A stretch of 64,000 bases of DNA from Absidia repens (GCA_002105175.1 MCGE01000009.1:310001-374000); one strand, 5' to 3'. Positions 1-11,435 are shown, counted from the stretch's first letter. Notes: generated by a model not told the origin, from the sequence alone. Made by a program: numbers and translations.

Positions 1-95
1 GTACCAGCCATCCCACCAGCCAGTAACGCTTGCTTCAAATTGCGTTGGCCTTGTTGATGGATTTCCATGGTCTCTACTTCGGTACTGTTATTCAT
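1..95 (-). CDS. Mitochondrial carrier family protein, N-terminal fragment
   Basis: Only the first 31 codons are in the window; the gene runs off the left edge. The visible protein starts MNNSTEVETMEIHQQ and reaches ALLAGGMAGT. The segment LLAGGMAG is the typical opening of the first transmembrane helix of mitochondrial solute carriers, just ahead of the PxDxxKxR signature that would lie outside the window. The wording resembles S-adenosylmethionine carriers (Pet8/Sam5), but the substrate cannot be decided from this fragment. An alternative start is the in-frame ATG ending at 68. Expected location is the inner mitochondrial membrane. Confidence 0.6.
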   Translation of the reverse strand, partial: MNNSTEVETMEIHQQGQRNLKQALLAGGMAG

Positions 96-902
96 ATTGT
101 GGCTATTCTTTACACTATAGTGGTCTATTCGGTGTAATCGTCAAGATTGAGAGCGTTCCCAAAAAAAAAGTAGATTAAGGAAAAGGGTAACTTTTTTTTT
201 TTGACTCGTCCCTCGTCAGTTTTACACGGTGATTGGTTTAAAAGTCCGATTTCGACCCTTCCCGAAGGCAAGCCACTCTACTTTTTAAAAAGGGTACACT
301 TAAAGCAGTAAAAGAACCACAGCGTCTTCCTTGAATATAAACAACATCATAAGTATCATTACTGCCAACACATCTAGGGAACATAATAAAAATGCTGTTG
401 GCAATTCATGAACTATCTTTTACTTTCTTTTACTGGTCAAGATCAGATCGGTTTCACACCTATCATTCTTTCTCCTAGGTACTAAATTCATGCGCCTTTT
501 TTTTCGATCATTTCATTTGTTGTACCGGGGAAAGGGGTTCTGTGTGGCAAAACATTGTCAACTTCTTTTACCTTTAATACACCTGCTATTATGTTATGGT
601 CATATGGTCTGGATTGTACAATGTTGGATACAGTTTAAAAATAGATAAAGACCGCGCTCATACCTATTTTTGAGTTCAACCCAAAGAAAAAAAATAAAAA
701 AGACAAGAGGCTAGAAATATATGGATCAAAAACAACATTAAGAGAGAATAGCATATACAATGGAAATGAATCTTTTATTATATATAAAAAGTGTGTACTT
801 GATGAGAGTAAAAAAAAAAAGTATAATAATAATAATGTGAGGGAAGGTGTATATAAATAAGAAGATAAGGGAAATGAAGATGGGAGAGGGGAGGTAACTA
901 AA
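96..902. other. Intergenic, no gene seen
   Basis: This stretch holds the upstream region of the carrier gene and the 3' end of the secreted-protein gene. It is A+T rich with T- and A-runs and an (AAT)n-like patch near 825. The open frame running through its right half reads as low-complexity hydrophobic sequence antisense to A-rich DNA and is not believed. Confidence 0.5.
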
Positions 903-1940
903 TTAAGGCCACCTGAGGATTTCGGTCTTGATTTGAGGATCCCAACCACCACAGTGAGAACTTTGGCTTGAAGAACCATCGCACAAATTTTCGACATCAG
1001 TGCTGACCCAGTTTGATAAGGAGTTGATAGCATTATTGACCAAACCGTTGGCATATTCCATCACATGTACATTGTCGGTCATGGAACCAGCGCCATATTT
1101 TGTCATTGAAGCGCGTACGGATCGTTTGATGTTTTCCACGAGACTGTGCACCAATAATCCATTGTCAAAAGTAGCATGTTCTTTCAATTGAGTTTTGATA
1201 CGGTCAACAATACGTTCTTTCACCTATACAATTATATAAAAAGAGTCAATTGTCGTTAGTAACTCAAATCCGGTTGGTGTGTATATCATGCGCGTTCTAG
1301 GCTACTAGCATACCATTTTCAAATGATGGCAGATGGAAGGAGGGTTACCACAAATATAATCCATTTTTTCACCTATAGGAAAAAAAGGAAAAAAAAGAAG
1401 GTCAGTAAACCATGACATGAATATATATAAATAGAATATGCCCTCTCCTCACTCCCAAGCCCCGCCGTGGCTGCAACAACAACGACGATGACAACAACAA
1501 CAACAACAACAAAACTTACATTCTAACAAAGTCCAAGATTCACCAGGAGGAGGCATTCTTCGGTCGACTCGTTTAGGGTTGTTGCAATCCCCTTTGAAAG
1601 GATCCTTTTCATTGAACATAACTTGGAAGATACCATTTTCCAAAGTAGCACCTTTCGCCCGATCGGTATAAGCATCCAAGGTTTCTTGAACAGCATTAAG
1701 CACAGCATCATGAATAGCTTTTTCAGGGACCACGGAAGTAATTTGTACAGGAGGTGTTGAAGATTGGAACAAGTTGGCCTTTAGATTGGAATGAAGCTGT
1801 ACAACGGTATCTTGCACCACAGGAGCGTAGTTGTCGGCAAAGGCTTTGGCAAGACCATGGCGACAAGGAGGTTCACATCCTGAAACCATCGTTGATGATG
1901 CCACCAAAGCAATCATGGCTAAAGTTGATTTTAGTAACAT
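903..1940 (-). CDS. Secreted Cys-containing protein of unknown function
   Basis: Three exons on the minus strand: 1940-1520, 1372-1314 and 1223-903, giving 266 residues. The introns have donors GTAAGT and GTATGC, acceptors CCTATAG and GTATAG, and the phases join without a break. The protein begins with a clear signal peptide (MLLKSTLAMIALVASSTMVSGC). A mature region with several Cys follows (CEPPCRHG near residue 22, LECEKMDYICGNPPSIC near 140-155, LCDGSS and HCGGWD near the end). I do not recognise the family. The pattern suggests an extracellular or vacuolar protein stabilised by disulphides. The first-exon ORF continues into intron sequence as a poly-Cys stretch, which is an artefact of reading through the donor. 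Confidence 0.75.
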
Positions 1941-2664
1941 GATGTATAAAGTTGATGCAAAAAATAAAAATATGGATAAAAAAAAAAGGGAAGATGGGAA
2001 GACAAAAAAAAAAAGAGGGAAAAAGGAAAAAATAATAAAATAAATAGGGGTTGGTGAGAGAGTCAGCGAAAAGAAGAAGATTTTTTGAAGCCCGTTGATT
2101 GGTTGAGGTATTTTTAACTATTAGGCGGCGATTAAGGAAGCACTAAAAAAAACAGACTGAAACGGTCTATATACCCTTTTTTTGATATTCGAGCCTGCCC
2201 AAAAAAAGATTCAAAGAATCCATTGAGTTACCGCCATGTGCGGTAGTGGTCTTCTACGCTAAATATATTTACAAAAAAAAACAAAAGCCATAAAAAAAAC
2301 CTGAGCCCAGATATTCAATGTCAATTGAAAGAATCAGCAAGATAACTATTTTTATTATAATTTCGACATACAAAAAAGGAGAAGGAAGACATAAAGATAA
2401 TGATACTAATAATACTAATATTAATAAGAATAATATACTACTAAATAACTAACCATCTATTCATACAATGGTATTCCAAAGTAACGCAAATCTATCTTGC
2501 CATTGTCCCGCAACAGAAATGCCAATTTATTTTCAATAGTCAATAGCCTATAAATGCAATAAAATAAATACCCAAAAGAAGGTTAATTTTTTTATTTTGA
2601 TGTAAGTGATGTAACCATGAGGCTCTCCCCCACTCCCATCTAGACCTCACTAGTCTTCTTTTGG
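1941..2664. other. Intergenic: promoter of the secreted protein gene and 3' region of VTS1
   Basis: A+T-rich, with A-runs directly upstream of the ATG at 1940. It contains a short perfect inverted repeat TACCGC-CATGT-GCGGTA at 2229-2245. The stretch 2380-2460 is simple AT/AAT sequence. No gene is seen. Confidence 0.5.
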
Positions 2665-5198
2665 TCACCACCCTGTTTTTTCCATTTTCTTTCCAGGTCT
2701 TACGTTTTCATGACAATGCCGTTGGACATTCTCGAACACCTTGAGAAGTTTTCGTCTTGCGCCAATCGTATTTACACCGGCATCTATCATATCTTGATCA
2801 GTCATTCGAATCACTTGTTGCCATTGTAATCCAATAAAAGCATGGTCATATTTGTGTAGCCTCAAACTCCGGAGCCAATTTTGTACATCTATAGAAATAA
2901 TAAAAACTGAGTTCCTTGTTGTTATTATTTTTTCCCCCCTACCTTTCATCAACTCCAGATCGACAGTTTCCGCTGCAATTTTATCTTTCAAAGCCCTTGC
3001 AGCTGATGATCGTTTGCGTCGTCTTGCTGCCCCTGTCAATTCCGTTTCTTTGGCCTCGGTGGTCGATCCATCGCTATGATAATCAGTGGTGCTGGTGATG
3101 GGAGTCGAGGTAGACGTGCGTAAGACTTCATTTTCATAGACTGTAGGAGGTGTCAAGAACTGTCCAAGCGATCCAGTTGTCGAAGAGGGAATGATCATTT
3201 TTGGTTGCATGTCGGGTGTTTCTAATGTGGTAGTTGTTGAGGCTGGTGCTGAAGAGAGAACGGGCGACCGTGGCGATGAAGGTTGTGATTTTGAGGTAAA
3301 AGTGGGCGACTTGGGAGGTGAAGATAATGGTGTTATTGCTAAGCTAGTGTGACTTGTATGACTGCCAGTGCCAATGCTTGTACCGCTGCTATTGCTTGTA
3401 TTTTCTCCAGACGTCGTCGGTATAATGAGTCCAGATTTCATGGTTGTAGGATGGTCAGGTTTTGCCAATGAGCGAGAGCCAGCACGTCTATGTTCCGCAC
3501 GTAAACGAGCCTGCGCCAATTCCAAAGTATTCAAGCTATTGTTCAAACTAGATGTCAGCATACCACCACCATTGGTTCCAGTTGATTTGGATAAAGAGGG
3601 CGAAGGGGGTAGTCGGTTATTCAAAGATCGTGTTGATGATGGTGATGCCATGCTGTTGGTAGGAGATTCCTGTTCCTCGCGGATGGGTCCACTTCTTCGA
3701 CCATTCCAAGAGGGCAAATCCATCAGTTCCTTTTTCTTTTTTGATAATGAGCCAAAGGACCAGGCGTCATCTATAGACGATTTACTTGAAGCGGAGCGAT
3801 AATCGCCAATTCGGCCTATTGTTGAAGGTCGTTCTTGTCGAGTCATAGGAAACGGCCAATCTGTGACGCTGCCATTGCTACTGCCATTGCCATTATTCCT
3901 GTTTCCAAAAAGTGAAGAATGCTTTTGTTGTTGCTGAAGTGTGTTGTTGCTGCTGTTTACAGAGTTGTTGTCAAGTGATGATGCTGAAGAAGGAGATAGA
4001 CTAGTCGGCGTTGACGATGTGTTGGTCAAATGAGGTTGTAGACGTCCATTCATCGCATTTGATTTCGCTGAAGCCAAAGTCGCTGCAGCCGCTGCCATTC
4101 TATTTCCATTTGCTGCCTGTATTTGAGCCCTTGCCGCCAACGCTTTTTCATGTAACAAGCCTTGTCGCCCCAATGCGCCACTGCTGATTATGGAGGAGGA
4201 GGTTATCGAGTCCGCTAAAGATCGCCCTGAACTACTGCTAAAAAATCCACGGTTCCGACGACCAAGATCATCAGGTTCGCTGGATGCTGAAGTGATTCGA
4301 ATAGCTGATCGTGTATGATTCATTGGATTGCCATCAGAAGTAGTCGCAGTAACAGCAGCAGTGGTGGTAGTAAAACCGCGTCGATGAGTACCGGATGGAT
4401 ATAATTGTCGTTTTCTTCGTTCGTATTCTGATTCTGTTGACACTACGGAGCCAGCCACCGGAGCAACAAGTGAGTCTATTTAATAAAAATCATGAGTAAT
4501 ATGAATCAGATATCTATTAGTCACTTTTACCTTTGTCCTGGCCAGCAGAAGTAAGAAAATTCCCAAAGGGTTCTTGATTTACCAATTGTTGGAGCACCAT
4601 GATCAAAAATCGGATTTGTATTTGTGAAGCATTTTGAACAATCGAATACAAAGCGGCCGTCCGTTCAGCATCCGAGCGACATCTAATCCATTGATTGACG
4701 TGGTGTAATTCATCCTTGAAAGTTTCATCCAAACTAGCTTCTGCCACTTCCTCCAATAATTGCTCGTATCGTTGGATATTTTCAAACCATTCATCGATTT
4801 CTTCAGCTAGATAGAAAAGAAAAAAAATGAACACGTTAAATATAAATACATAGTCCTTGTTGTCAGATAGCAAGCAATAGGAACTTACATTCAGTCAGCT
4901 GAGGATGAGTGGGCCCATTATAAAGGTGAGAGTTGATAAAGTCAGAGGCAGGACGGGTTCTTGCCATGCGAGCGCGTTGTTGGTGTCGGTGCTGTTGTTG
5001 TTGTTGACGATGTTGATATGGTTGTGAAGAATGAGGGGTGCCAGGTAATAAGCCAATAAGATCAGAGGCCGTCATGGACCGAAAGGAAGTCAAACTCGCA
5101 GTTGCAGGAGAATGGATAGAGCTGTGGCGTTGGTGGAAGTTGTTGAAAAGGTTTTCCTCCATGGTACGATGAGCATCGTAAGAGGTGGTTGTAGTCAT
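2665..5198 (-). CDS. VTS1: Vts1/Smaug-type SAM-domain RNA-binding protein
   Basis: Four exons: 5198-4889, 4806-4531, 4475-2943 and 2888-2665, giving 780 residues with all phases consistent. Near residue 105 is the conserved Vts1 N-terminal block EEIDEWFENIQRYEQLLEEV, continuing to about 190 (SDAERTAALYSIVQN, IQIRFLIMVLQQL). A long Ser/Thr/Asn-rich, low-complexity region follows, and a C-terminal SAM domain (DVQNWLRSLRLHKYDHAF through GARRKLLKVFENVQ, about residues 707-765). In yeast, Vts1 binds Smaug-recognition hairpins through this SAM domain and promotes Ccr4-Not deadenylation; the RNA-contacting LRLHKY and GARRKLLK segments are intact. The start chosen, MTTTTSYDAHRTMEEN, is the first Met after an A+T-rich leader. 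The last intron is 54 bp, a multiple of three and free of stops, so its retention would insert 18 residues just before the SAM domain. Confidence 0.92.
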
Positions 5199-6648
5199 AT
5201 TGGTAATTAAAGTAGATATGTGAAGTGGTAAGTTCAAAAAGAATATGGTGTCATACAATAAAAGTAGTTCAACCGAACGTGTAGATGTAAATAGTAACAA
5301 GTGGGTATATCTAAGAGAAAACGATCAAGATACCAAAAAAAAGGATCGGAAGGGTAATTCAATAAAAATAAATAAGCACTAATATACACAATGTCAAAGT
5401 ATTAAGAAATAAAAATAAAAAGAAAAGGAAAGAAAGGAAAAAAAGGGGAAAATCAAAAATGTGATATCGCGTACATTTTGAACGCCGCACTAATAGACTA
5501 TTGCAGCCATGTGTTTTGAAGTGGTATTGCGTTTGATAACAGTAGAAGCGTTTACATTAGCTTTTTTTTTATTTTCAGCAAACAAACAATAAAGCAATAT
5601 GTTTCCATTTTGAGGGTGCTGGTATTCTAAACAAAATATAATTCAATCCGTCATCTTTTGTGTTCCAACTTACTGGTAGACATACCGAATTATGAGCAGG
5701 GTTTTACTGAATTTCTCCCTTTCATTTCAAAAATGACCTGACTACTTGATTGTATTACTACTATTTTATTAAGGGGCTGATGTCAAGTAACAACGATGCT
5801 GTAAATGATGATTTTTTTTTTTACGCAATTGGAGATGATCAGCGTCATAAAAATAAAATAAGATTCAAGACATGACAGTGAAAGCATGTTACAGTTTATA
5901 AATGGGTAACCACTCGAATATAGTAATCCCACATAAACGGTAGGAAATTCTTTTTCTTCAGTTTTATGAATATAACAATTAAATATTGACTTTCTAATCT
6001 AATGGTGATAGTACGATGGTGGACTCATACGTATTATAAAGTAGCGGAGCCAAAATTATGCGACGATACTTGATTTCCATACACACTATTGTTTACTTAC
6101 GATGCTATTTTGAAAATGGTACAACCAATTTTGTGTGGTGTTGTTGACGATCTTTTTTTTCCCCTTTGTGTGTGCTCAGACATAAGGTGTTACAATATCT
6201 ACTTCGTGACAGGAATAGTTTTACTTTGTCACTAATGTGATTTACATTTAAATACAAGAGTGAATGTTGGAAAAACAAAACAAAACAACATCACATTACA
6301 AATCTAGGTTAGAGTTTAAAGTGAAAGGTCCTCGGTCTAAATACAAATCAAATGCATGTATCAAAGCACTACCTAGTTTTTAATCCAAAACTATTCAGAT
6401 ATTATTTTTCCTTGACTCTTTCCTCTAGCTAGCATATTTCCAGACATTACATTGATCTTTTCTCCAAAAGAGTCTCAAAATTTTATAATTTTCGCCTTTA
6501 TCACGCCAATCGAGTATCCGTGGTTGTGTGTCACTTCATGTGAATGTCGCCCTAGGGTTAACGCACGGCACATAACATTAATCCTTCACTGTACGAATGC
6601 TGATTGACGAAGGACAGGGTAGGCCATCAAGGTCAAATCCCAGCATCG

Positions 6649-6680
<32 letters not shown>

Positions 6681-7029
6681 GGCTCAGACTAGACATTCAA
6701 CTATGACCCATTTTGCTCCACACTACATAAGGTCACCCTCTGTCCGCCAATATAGATAAGCTACTAGTTTTCCGTCCCTAATTGGGGATCGAGTACACTT
6801 TTTATTCTTCTCATACTACACTTTGTCCATGCATTCAATAAAGCTTCCAAATAAATTTAATAAATCCAACACATCACCCATACGATCAAAGTTCCTACCC
6901 ATTTCCAATACCAATTCACATCAAACTACACACAAAAATAAAAATTGTAAAAAGGAAAACACAAATTTTTTTATTATGAGAAAAATGTCATGTGGTAAAA
7001 CTAAAAACTGCATAGATAAAGCTAATATC
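5199..7029. other. Long intergenic stretch without a visible gene
   Basis: About 1.8 kb between the VTS1 start and the end of the F-box gene. It holds A-rich and T-rich blocks, including a 29-nt T tract at 6652-6680. No open frame with coding character, tRNA or repeat copy was recognised on either strand. Confidence 0.45.
6652..6680. repeat. 29-nt poly(dT) tract
   Basis: A pure T run within the VTS1/F-box intergenic region, not near a recognised start codon. Confidence 0.9.
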
Positions 7030-8979
7030 CTATATCCAATGAGACCAGTGCCTTGCTTTTTTAAAGAAGCGTGGTGGGACTTTTCGTTGCCTGGCCCACT
7101 GTTGTTGTTGCTGACAAGAAGTGCACGTCCATCGATGATGTTTGCTGTTTTCTAGTTGTGTGCTGCATGAGGGTTGACCACATATTCTTCTGGGCAGATG
7201 GCATTGTTGACAGTGGAGCGTGCGCCACGACGATAATAATGAGGCAATTTTGGTGGTATCCTGTTGGGTCGTGTTGGTGTTGATAGGTGTAATTGTTGTT
7301 CCTGCCGCAAATGCTTGTTGGTGGAGTGACTCGTTTTGTGTTGATTGGCGGAAGCGTACTTGATGGGTATGGTGACATCGAGGACATAGAACAGCATGGC
7401 AGGAATGACATCTGCACTGGGCACAGACCATCGGTGTAGGGGCTTGACACGCATAACATAGAGACCGGCGTTGACAGGGAGGAGGGGCGACATTCCGATG
7501 GCAAAGAGGGCATGGTGCCAGATCAATTTTCACTGAAGATGAAGGGTGATCTTGTTCCGTGATTTGAATAAATTGCACCAAGGTGTCTGGTAACCATGGA
7601 GGACGGAAGTCTTGCCATTGACGACCTCGCGGATGATCACGCTGCTGCTGTTCGTTGTCATTTGTTTCCTGTCCACTGTCATCCCATCGTAGCATGTGTG
7701 ATCGGAGCAAAAGCCAGAACTGATATAGTGCGTAATGTGCTTCGCTGAGTTGTTGATAGATGGGCGCCATATTTTCATCGCCATCTTGATGCTGTCCAAG
7801 TTGTAGCAACGCCTTTTTGATTTCACCAAAGCAATACATTTCATGTGTATGGGATTTGTACGATCGTTCGCTTGGGAATGCACCTTCCATATCCAATCGC
7901 GTCAAGTGCTTCAAACAAGGAAGAAGGGCCTCTGCTGGACTGCTGCCATTGCCGTTGTCAGTGGTGTGGGTTTGATGACGATGATGATGGTGGTTGGTAA
8001 GACCAAGAATATGATCACGCGTTGAGGATGACGACGAGAAACCAACATCGGAAAAACCTGTCCTGGTGAATAGAGTCATTTTTTGCTGTTGAGGCTGTTT
8101 GGTTGTTTTGAGTGCTGCCAAGAGGATTTTGGATTCATCAGTGGTGTCATCTATATGTCGCTGTTGTTGTTGTCGTTCCTGGGTAGGTTGGTATTGTTTC
8201 GCCAGCATCGCTAATTGATAATTTCCCTTGATAGAAGCCCTGAGCATATACAAAATTTGCCAACATCCAATCTGGGGACAGTGCACCAAAGAGAGTCTGA
8301 TCAAGTTGGGGTAAGCCCGAATCAAGGTATCCAGTAAAGCCGGGTCCAAAAAAGAGCACCCATCCAGAACCAACGAGTTCACATGTACATGAATCCCACT
8401 AGTAACCATAAAACACACCAGTTTGTAGAGTTCCAAAGGGGTTTGTTGTTGGCGACCGGGTGGCAAACTTGAGTCTACCTTCAGTGTCCGCCAGAGCATT
8501 GTTGTTTTTCGTAATAGATGTCGAAACAGGGAAGAGCAGAGACACAGTTGATACAAGGTGATACAATCCAAGCGAGCCAAAATATCTTGAATCAATTCCA
8601 TGGGGAGTTTGGTCCATATAGATTCCACACTGTCATTGTTGAGATGGCTGTTTTGGTTGCTGGTATCATTGAAATGATGACGTTGGCGAGTTTGATGGAG
8701 TTTGGTTCTGCTACCATGAGTATGTCTGCCATTGAAAACCACTTCACCCGCTTTATCTATATTGATGTTGTTGCTGCTGCCGATGTCACTTTGTTGTTGT
8801 TTGTGTTTTCCAAATGTATGAACTTTCGTGATGGACGCCACAGAGAATGTTGGCGCTGATTGTCTACATGTGAGAGGCGATGATTTGCACATGAAGCGAG
8901 GCATCCAGCGTAATGGTATCGAAGGTGTAGAAAATGAGGTAGAAGAATATGAATTGTTCGATGTATTTTCTTTTTTCAT
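7030..8979 (-). CDS. F-box protein with LRR-like region and C-terminal Cys cluster
   Basis: Single exon, 649 residues from the ATG at 8979 (MKKENTSNNSYSS). The frame stays open another 58 codons upstream, but those residues are a hydrophobic artefact of T-rich leader DNA, so the internal Met is preferred. An F-box lies near residues 125-170 (LPMELIQDILARLDCITLYQ, then LCSSLFRHLLR and TMLWRTLKV), the Skp1-binding module of SCF ubiquitin ligases. LRR-like segments follow (VNSLVLDGCSFLDPALLDTL, PNLIRLSLVHCPQIG). A His-rich linker leads to a C-terminal region with many CxxC pairs (CPLCHRNV, CYACQ, CAQCRCHSC, CPRCHH, CQQCHLPRRICG, CTSCQ), which suggests several bound zinc ions. The likely role is substrate selection for ubiquitination; the substrate is unknown. 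Confidence 0.85.
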   Translation of the reverse strand: MKKENTSNNSYSSTSFSTPSIPLRWMPRFMCKSSPLTCRQSAPTFSVASITKVHTFGKHKQQQSDIGSSNNINIDKAGEVVFNGRHTHGSRTKLHQTRQRHHFNDTSNQNSHLNNDSVESIWTKLPMELIQDILARLDCITLYQLCLCSSLFRHLLRKTTMLWRTLKVDSSLPPGRQQQTPLELYKLVCFMVTSGIHVHVNSLVLDGCSFLDPALLDTLIRAYPNLIRLSLVHCPQIGCWQILYMLRASIKGNYQLAMLAKQYQPTQERQQQQRHIDDTTDESKILLAALKTTKQPQQQKMTLFTRTGFSDVGFSSSSSTRDHILGLTNHHHHRHQTHTTDNGNGSSPAEALLPCLKHLTRLDMEGAFPSERSYKSHTHEMYCFGEIKKALLQLGQHQDGDENMAPIYQQLSEAHYALYQFWLLLRSHMLRWDDSGQETNDNEQQQRDHPRGRQWQDFRPPWLPDTLVQFIQITEQDHPSSSVKIDLAPCPLCHRNVAPPPCQRRSLCYACQAPTPMVCAQCRCHSCHAVLCPRCHHTHQVRFRQSTQNESLHQQAFAAGTTITPINTNTTQQDTTKIASLLSSWRTLHCQQCHLPRRICGQPSCSTQLENSKHHRWTCTSCQQQQQWARQRKVPPRFFKKARHWSHWI

Positions 8980-9898
8980 TGGTGATAAGTATAAATTAAG
9001 GTAAAGTAAGGAAAGAATAAAAAAAGAAAAATAAACAAAAAAAGGAACGAATAAAAATAGGTTAGCCATCAGTTGACTTGTAGCTGCGTTTGAATCTGAC
9101 AGCCTATAGCCAATCAAACTCTGTTGCCATTTTCTTTGCATAAAGTCCTTCACTGTCTAGTAAAAGCAGATGGTAGATGATGCATATTTGATTTTGTGGG
9201 GACGTGTTTTTATATATACATATTAGGCAAATTTTACTAGTAAGTATATATTGACAATTTATTATAAAAGTTGTGGATGAAACAGTAAGGAGGGCAAGGG
9301 GGGGGAGGGTGGGGAAGTAAGGAGGCGGCGCAAGAGGTAATAGATCATAATGGAGTGATTGGCGGGAAACAAAAACCAGATGATATAATGTAACAAGTTT
9401 TGGGTTTTATAAATATATAATGCCCAAACTGTAAGTTGAAGTTCATGAATATTGTATTATTCAGTACTTAAAGGGGAAAGGTGGAAAGATTTATGCAGCA
9501 TTTTGATAAAATAAATCACAAAGTGAATGGATAGACTGGTAGTAGTGCAATAACAGATGTTTGAACCAGTATAAACTTTCATAATATTGTTGAAGCTATG
9601 TAAAACTAAATAATTTAATTAAGGATCCCAAAGGCATCAAGATAAGGTACCATGATTAAACAAAAACATATGCGCATATCAAAACATAACACTTCAATAA
9701 ATGATAACCCATGCCTGAGTCCCACGTTAATCCCCATACTGACACCATAAAACTGAAATGCATATCAACAAGATGATAAGTCTCGTGTGACTCAGCATAC
9801 ACCTTCATACACATACACACATGTTGACAATAAAAAAGAGCAAATGAGATTTGTTTATTTGGAGATACTTGTAAAATGTGTAACTATGTGCATCTAAT
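8980..9898. other. Intergenic, no gene seen
   Basis: Upstream region of the F-box gene and 3' region of the UMP-CMP kinase gene. A G-rich patch lies near 9290-9330; the rest is A+T rich. No coding exon was recognised. Confidence 0.45.
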
Positions 9899-11147
9899 CT
9901 ATTTTTCAAACATCTTGTCAAAGACGACCCGCACTTCTTGATAAACTTCGTCCACAGGTTTAACACATGACACCTATATTGATAATGAGTGCAAAAAAAA
10001 AGACAATGATTTAATAAAGCAATCTTTCCACTCTATGCTTCTCTTGAACTTTTTTCTTCTTCTAAAAACTTACGGTTTTGACCTTGTTTTCCTTTTCAAA
10101 CGCTTCAATAACGGGGAAACTTGTTTCCTTGAAGACACGGAACCGTTTCTTGATAGATTCAATGTTATCATCAGACCGACCCGAGTTTTCACCACGTTTC
10201 AAAAGACGTTCCAGCATGACTTGTTCAGGGCATTCAAAGTATAATACCATCTTGGAGGGCACCACAGCTTCTTCAAACTTGAGGGCTTGATCCATTTTTC
10301 GGGGGAACCCATCAATCAAGAAACGGTACTTGTGATCCTTTTCCATAGATTCACGCATGGCTTGTTCCAACAGCGCAATGGTCACTTCCATAGGCACAAT
10401 CAATCCTTCCTTGATGTAATGCTTGATCAGCTCACCGTATTTGGATCCTTCCCTGTTTTGCTCTTCACGCAAAAGATCGCCGGCTACAAATAAACAAAGG
10501 CCATATCAGCAAAAGCGGTTAAAGGATAGAATGGAATTAAACTTACCAGATAAATGAACAAAGTCATAATCCTTCTTTAAGCGGTCGCATTGTGTTCCTT
10601 TTCCAGCACCAGGTCCACCTATCATATGCAAAAAGTAAAAGTGATGAATAATAGGATCGTATGACATTTTAACCACACTCAATCAAGTCCATTTTGACTT
10701 TACCAAGAACAAACACAACAGTGACTTGATCGGTTGTAAACGCAGGAATGGTGGTGGTTTCTTGAGCTTGAGCAATTTCAGTGGGCTTAGCTTGTTGGTC
10801 AGGTTTTTGTTGTTGTCTTCTAGGCAAAGCTAGAAACAGAAAAAAAAAAAAAAAAGGAACGCACGTGATGATTAGACAAAGGCACATACAATAATAATAA
10901 TAATAATAGCTATACTAATCAAAAAATGGTACGTTTGTTTACCTTGTCCTTCTCTTGATTTCACCAAGGTGTAGTAAGCAGCAAAACCCATAGAGGCGAC
11001 AGCAAGCATAGCAGGGATACTGGGTGTACCATTACTTGATGGCTTGTCGCTGGTAAAATGACGACGAGTAATGGGAATAGCTTGTTTGAAAGATGAGCGA
11101 GGTGCGCTTTTTACAGCAGCAGCACGTTGAAATACAGTACGAAACAT
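9899..11147 (-). CDS. URA6: UMP-CMP kinase (uridylate kinase) with N-terminal leader and membrane segment
   Basis: Five exons: 11147-10943, 10829-10704, 10618-10547, 10483-10074 and 9973-9899, giving 295 residues with consistent phases. The catalytic core shows VFVLGGPGAGKGTQC (P-loop), DFVHLSAGDLLREEQ, FLIDGFPRKMDQA (NMP-binding), ECPEQVMLERLLKRG and SGRSDDNIESIKKRF (lid), closely matching fungal Ura6. It transfers phosphate from ATP to UMP or CMP in pyrimidine nucleotide synthesis. The first about 70 residues are extra: an Arg/Ser/Ala-rich presequence-like start (MFRTVFQRAAAVKSAPRS) and a hydrophobic stretch (PAMLAVASMGFAAYYTLV), suggesting mitochondrial targeting or membrane anchoring. It is divergent from the ribosomal P1 gene, with a shared 288-bp promoter. 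Confidence 0.92.
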
Positions 11148-11435
11148 ATTGTCAAATTTGAATAATCGTAAAAAAAAAAAGATGAAGGGAAAAGAGAAAG
11201 GGGAAGACGGATTTACGGAAAAGAAAAAGAAAAATATTAAACATTCAATGTCCGATGCCCGGCGTGAAAAAAAAAACTTATGAGGCGGTTTTTTTTTTCT
11301 ATTCATCTTTTTTCCTTTACTTTTCAAGTGTTTCTTAGAGCGTCTTGTATCCCATCCATAGGGTTAAATCGTTACTTGCGACAAATCAAACACAACACAT
11401 CCATTTAAAAATTATCCCATCCTTATTCATCCATC
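11148..11435. promoter_or_regulatory. Divergent promoter between UMP-CMP kinase and ribosomal P1 genes
   Basis: 288 bp separate the two start codons. A TAGGGTT telobox-type motif lies at 11359-11365, about 71 bp before the P1 ATG. Such motifs are common in ribosomal-protein promoters of fungi and plants. The assignment rests on the motif and its position only. Confidence 0.45.

Noticed and set aside
635..1054. 139-codon minus frame with a very hydrophobic C-terminal half
   Set aside because: The hydrophobic part translates A-rich intergenic DNA, and the frame overlaps the well-supported third exon of the secreted protein gene in another frame.
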